Assembly (NCBI GenBank): GCA_016763615.1
Contig: JAESTJ010000067.1
Coordinates: 1 to 6,999, forward strand
Length of the DNA stretch: 6,999 nt
Direction of reading: 5' to 3'
Source: Minisyncoccota bacterium
GTDB lineage: Bacteria; Patescibacteriota; Minisyncoccia; Phycocordibacterales; UBA2100
Shown here: in pieces, positions 6,114 through 6,999 of the stretch
Position numbering within the stretch: position 1 is the stretch's first letter
Layout of the letters: every line of letters starts with the position of its first letter
The notes under the pieces: model-generated
What the model saw: only the letters and a program-made list of their open reading frames with translations
Told to the model about the DNA's origin: nothing
Databases searched by the model: none
Made by a program: the position numbers and the translations under genes

Positions 6114-6139
6114 AAAACATCCAATTAATTGGATGTTTT
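6114..6139. repeat. 26-bp perfect palindrome upstream of the TrpR-like gene (candidate operator)
   Basis: It is symmetric about 6126.5, with half AAAACATCC and centre CCAATTAATTGG, and identical over all 26 bp to the core of the palindrome at 5585-5622. It ends 44 bases before the chosen start of the TrpR-like gene and overlaps the expected -35. It also lies about 80 bp from the lepB promoter. It is best read as an autoregulatory operator for a dimeric HTH protein; this is inferred from symmetry, identity and position. Confidence 0.82.
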
Positions 6140-6219
6140 GCCATTAGTTACAATTAACTATAAAAACTACTGAGAACTTTTGATAAAGGCCGATAACTTT
6201 CTAGAAAACATCTGAAACT

Positions 6220-6249
6220 TTGCGTCAATACAAACAGTTGTAGTATACT
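6220..6249 (+). promoter_or_regulatory. Predicted lepB promoter, possibly giving a leaderless mRNA
   Basis: TTGCGT (6220-6225), an 18-bp spacer and TATACT (6244-6249) form a sigma70-like promoter. Six bases after the -10 comes the A of the lepB ATG at 6256, exactly where +1 is expected. There is no SD between the -10 and the ATG, in keeping with leaderless translation. Confidence 0.55.
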
Positions 6250-6255
6250 CTTTCG

Positions 6256-6900
6256 ATGCCAGCTGATTCACACCAAGACTCTACTCAAGTTACCGATACG
6301 TCTCAGCTCACTCCTCCACAAGAAACAGTATCCAAAGATGGCTCCTCAACACGCAATCTAATTTTCTTTGCGTTACTTGTTCTTATTATAGTGCTTCCTA
6401 TTCGATTGTATGTTGCGAAACCTTTTATTGTTTCAGGAGCTTCGATGTTTCCTACATTCGATACGTGGCACTACCTTATAATTGACCAACTAACCTATAA
6501 ACTGACACCACCATCGCGCGGTGATGTTATCGTGTTTCGTTTTCCTCAAAATCCCTCACGCTTTTTTATAAAAAGAATTATTGGATTACCAAACGAAACA
6601 GTGCAACTCATTGGAACGGTAGTCACTATATTTAATGACACTCACAAAGAAGGCTTTGTCATAGAGGAACCATACGTAACACCCGAAAATATGAAGAAAA
6701 CAGAACTCACCATGCAGCTCGGCGACAATGAATACTTCGTTATGGGAGATAACCGCAAAGCGAGTGCCGACTCACGTTACTGGGGACCCCTTGAATCATA
6801 CAGAATTATCGGACGTGCATACATTCGTCTTTTTCCTTTCTCAGACTTAGGAATACTTCCAGGAGCAACGACCTACAACATTATCAGCGAAAGCGAATAA
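6256..6900 (+). CDS. lepB: Signal peptidase I
   Basis: This is a membrane serine protease (Ser/Lys dyad, family S26) that removes signal peptides from exported proteins on the outer face of the membrane. Layout of the 214 residues: a polar Ser/Thr/Gln-rich cytoplasmic N-terminus (1-33), one transmembrane helix (about 34-54, LIFFALLVLIIVLPIRLYVA), box B with the nucleophile in SGASMFPT (Ser63), box C RGDVIVFRFP (88-97), box D FFIKRIIGLPNE with general-base Lys106, and box E GDNRKASADSRYWG (164-177). The Ser-Lys spacing of 43 is normal for a compact, B. subtilis-like enzyme with a single transmembrane segment. The ATG at 6256 is the only reasonable start, but it has no SD and lies only 6 bases after the -10. 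It is divergent from the TrpR-like gene; the next ORF starts 3 bp after its stop, so the two are probably co-transcribed. Confidence 0.96.
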   Translation: MPADSHQDSTQVTDTSQLTPPQETVSKDGSSTRNLIFFALLVLIIVLPIRLYVAKPFIVSGASMFPTFDTWHYLIIDQLTYKLTPPSRGDVIVFRFPQNPSRFFIKRIIGLPNETVQLIGTVVTIFNDTHKEGFVIEEPYVTPENMKKTELTMQLGDNEYFVMGDNRKASADSRYWGPLESYRIIGRAYIRLFPFSDLGILPGATTYNIISESE

Positions 6901-6903
6901 CAT

Positions 6904-6999
6904 ATGCTGACCACAGCCCACACAAACTGCGCGAGCACAGGAGAATTACTTGACCATGCACTCGATGCTGCTGAATTTTATGGATTTGATTCATTTGAT
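6904..6999 (+). CDS. Start of an unidentified ORF, possibly a class II aminoacyl-tRNA synthetase-like protein (runs off window)
   Basis: An ATG 3 bp after the lepB stop opens a frame of 32 codons that continues past the window end. The segment GELLDHALDAAEFYGFDSFD looks like a helix followed by the YGF turn seen near the start of HisRS-like catalytic domains. That resemblance is weak and rests on a few residues only. No SD is visible; the tight spacing suggests co-transcription and coupling with lepB. Confidence 0.5.
   Translation, partial: MLTTAHTNCASTGELLDHALDAAEFYGFDSFD

Noticed and set aside
5585..6139. The palindrome-bounded segment as a small mobile element
   Set aside because: There is no transposase or recombinase, no target-site duplication at the outer edges, and the enclosed gene is a regulator for which operators are a simpler explanation.
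6070..6144. N-terminal extension of the TrpR-like gene to the ATG at 6144
   Set aside because: It would translate straight through the perfect palindrome; the downstream MVHISKR start fits the family better, and neither start has an SD.

Overview
The window looks like a housekeeping stretch of a bacterial chromosome. I infer, without being able to search, a Patescibacteria/CPR (Parcubacteria-like) genome. The reasons are a short four-domain ribosomal protein S1, a TrpR-like small regulator, an MBL-fold protein with a degenerate metal site in front of gyrA, compact spacing, and almost no Shine-Dalgarno sequences. All complete genes read through with the standard code; TAA stops dominate and one gene uses TGA, so there is no sign of TGA recoding.

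Layout. On the minus strand, 3410 down to 1 is an apparent operon: a degenerate metallo-beta-lactamase-fold protein (2778-3410), a single-pass membrane protein of unknown function (2372-2767), and gyrA (1-2370, C-terminus cut off by the window edge). Intergenic gaps are 10 bp and 1 bp. A divergent promoter region at 3456-3512 serves this operon leftward and rpsA (3624-4760) rightward. rpsA ends at a strong bidirectional terminator (4777-4808), next to a second perfect hairpin (4822-4858), and converges on pth (4927-5520, minus). Upstream of pth lies a TrpR-like helix-turn-helix gene (5644-6069, minus). lepB (6256-6900, plus) is transcribed divergently from it and is followed 3 bp later by an ORF that runs off the window.

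Functions. The genes cover DNA topology (GyrA), translation (S1, peptidyl-tRNA hydrolase) and protein export (signal peptidase I), plus one likely DNA-binding regulator. The most notable structure is a pair of palindromes with an identical 26-bp core, placed just upstream and just downstream of the TrpR-like gene. They look like operators for autoregulation and possibly for control of pth. Other points of interest are the MBL-fold protein that has lost its HxHxDH ligands, a 9-bp hairpin at the predicted 5' end of its mRNA, and a lepB promoter whose predicted start site falls on the A of the ATG, suggesting a leaderless mRNA.
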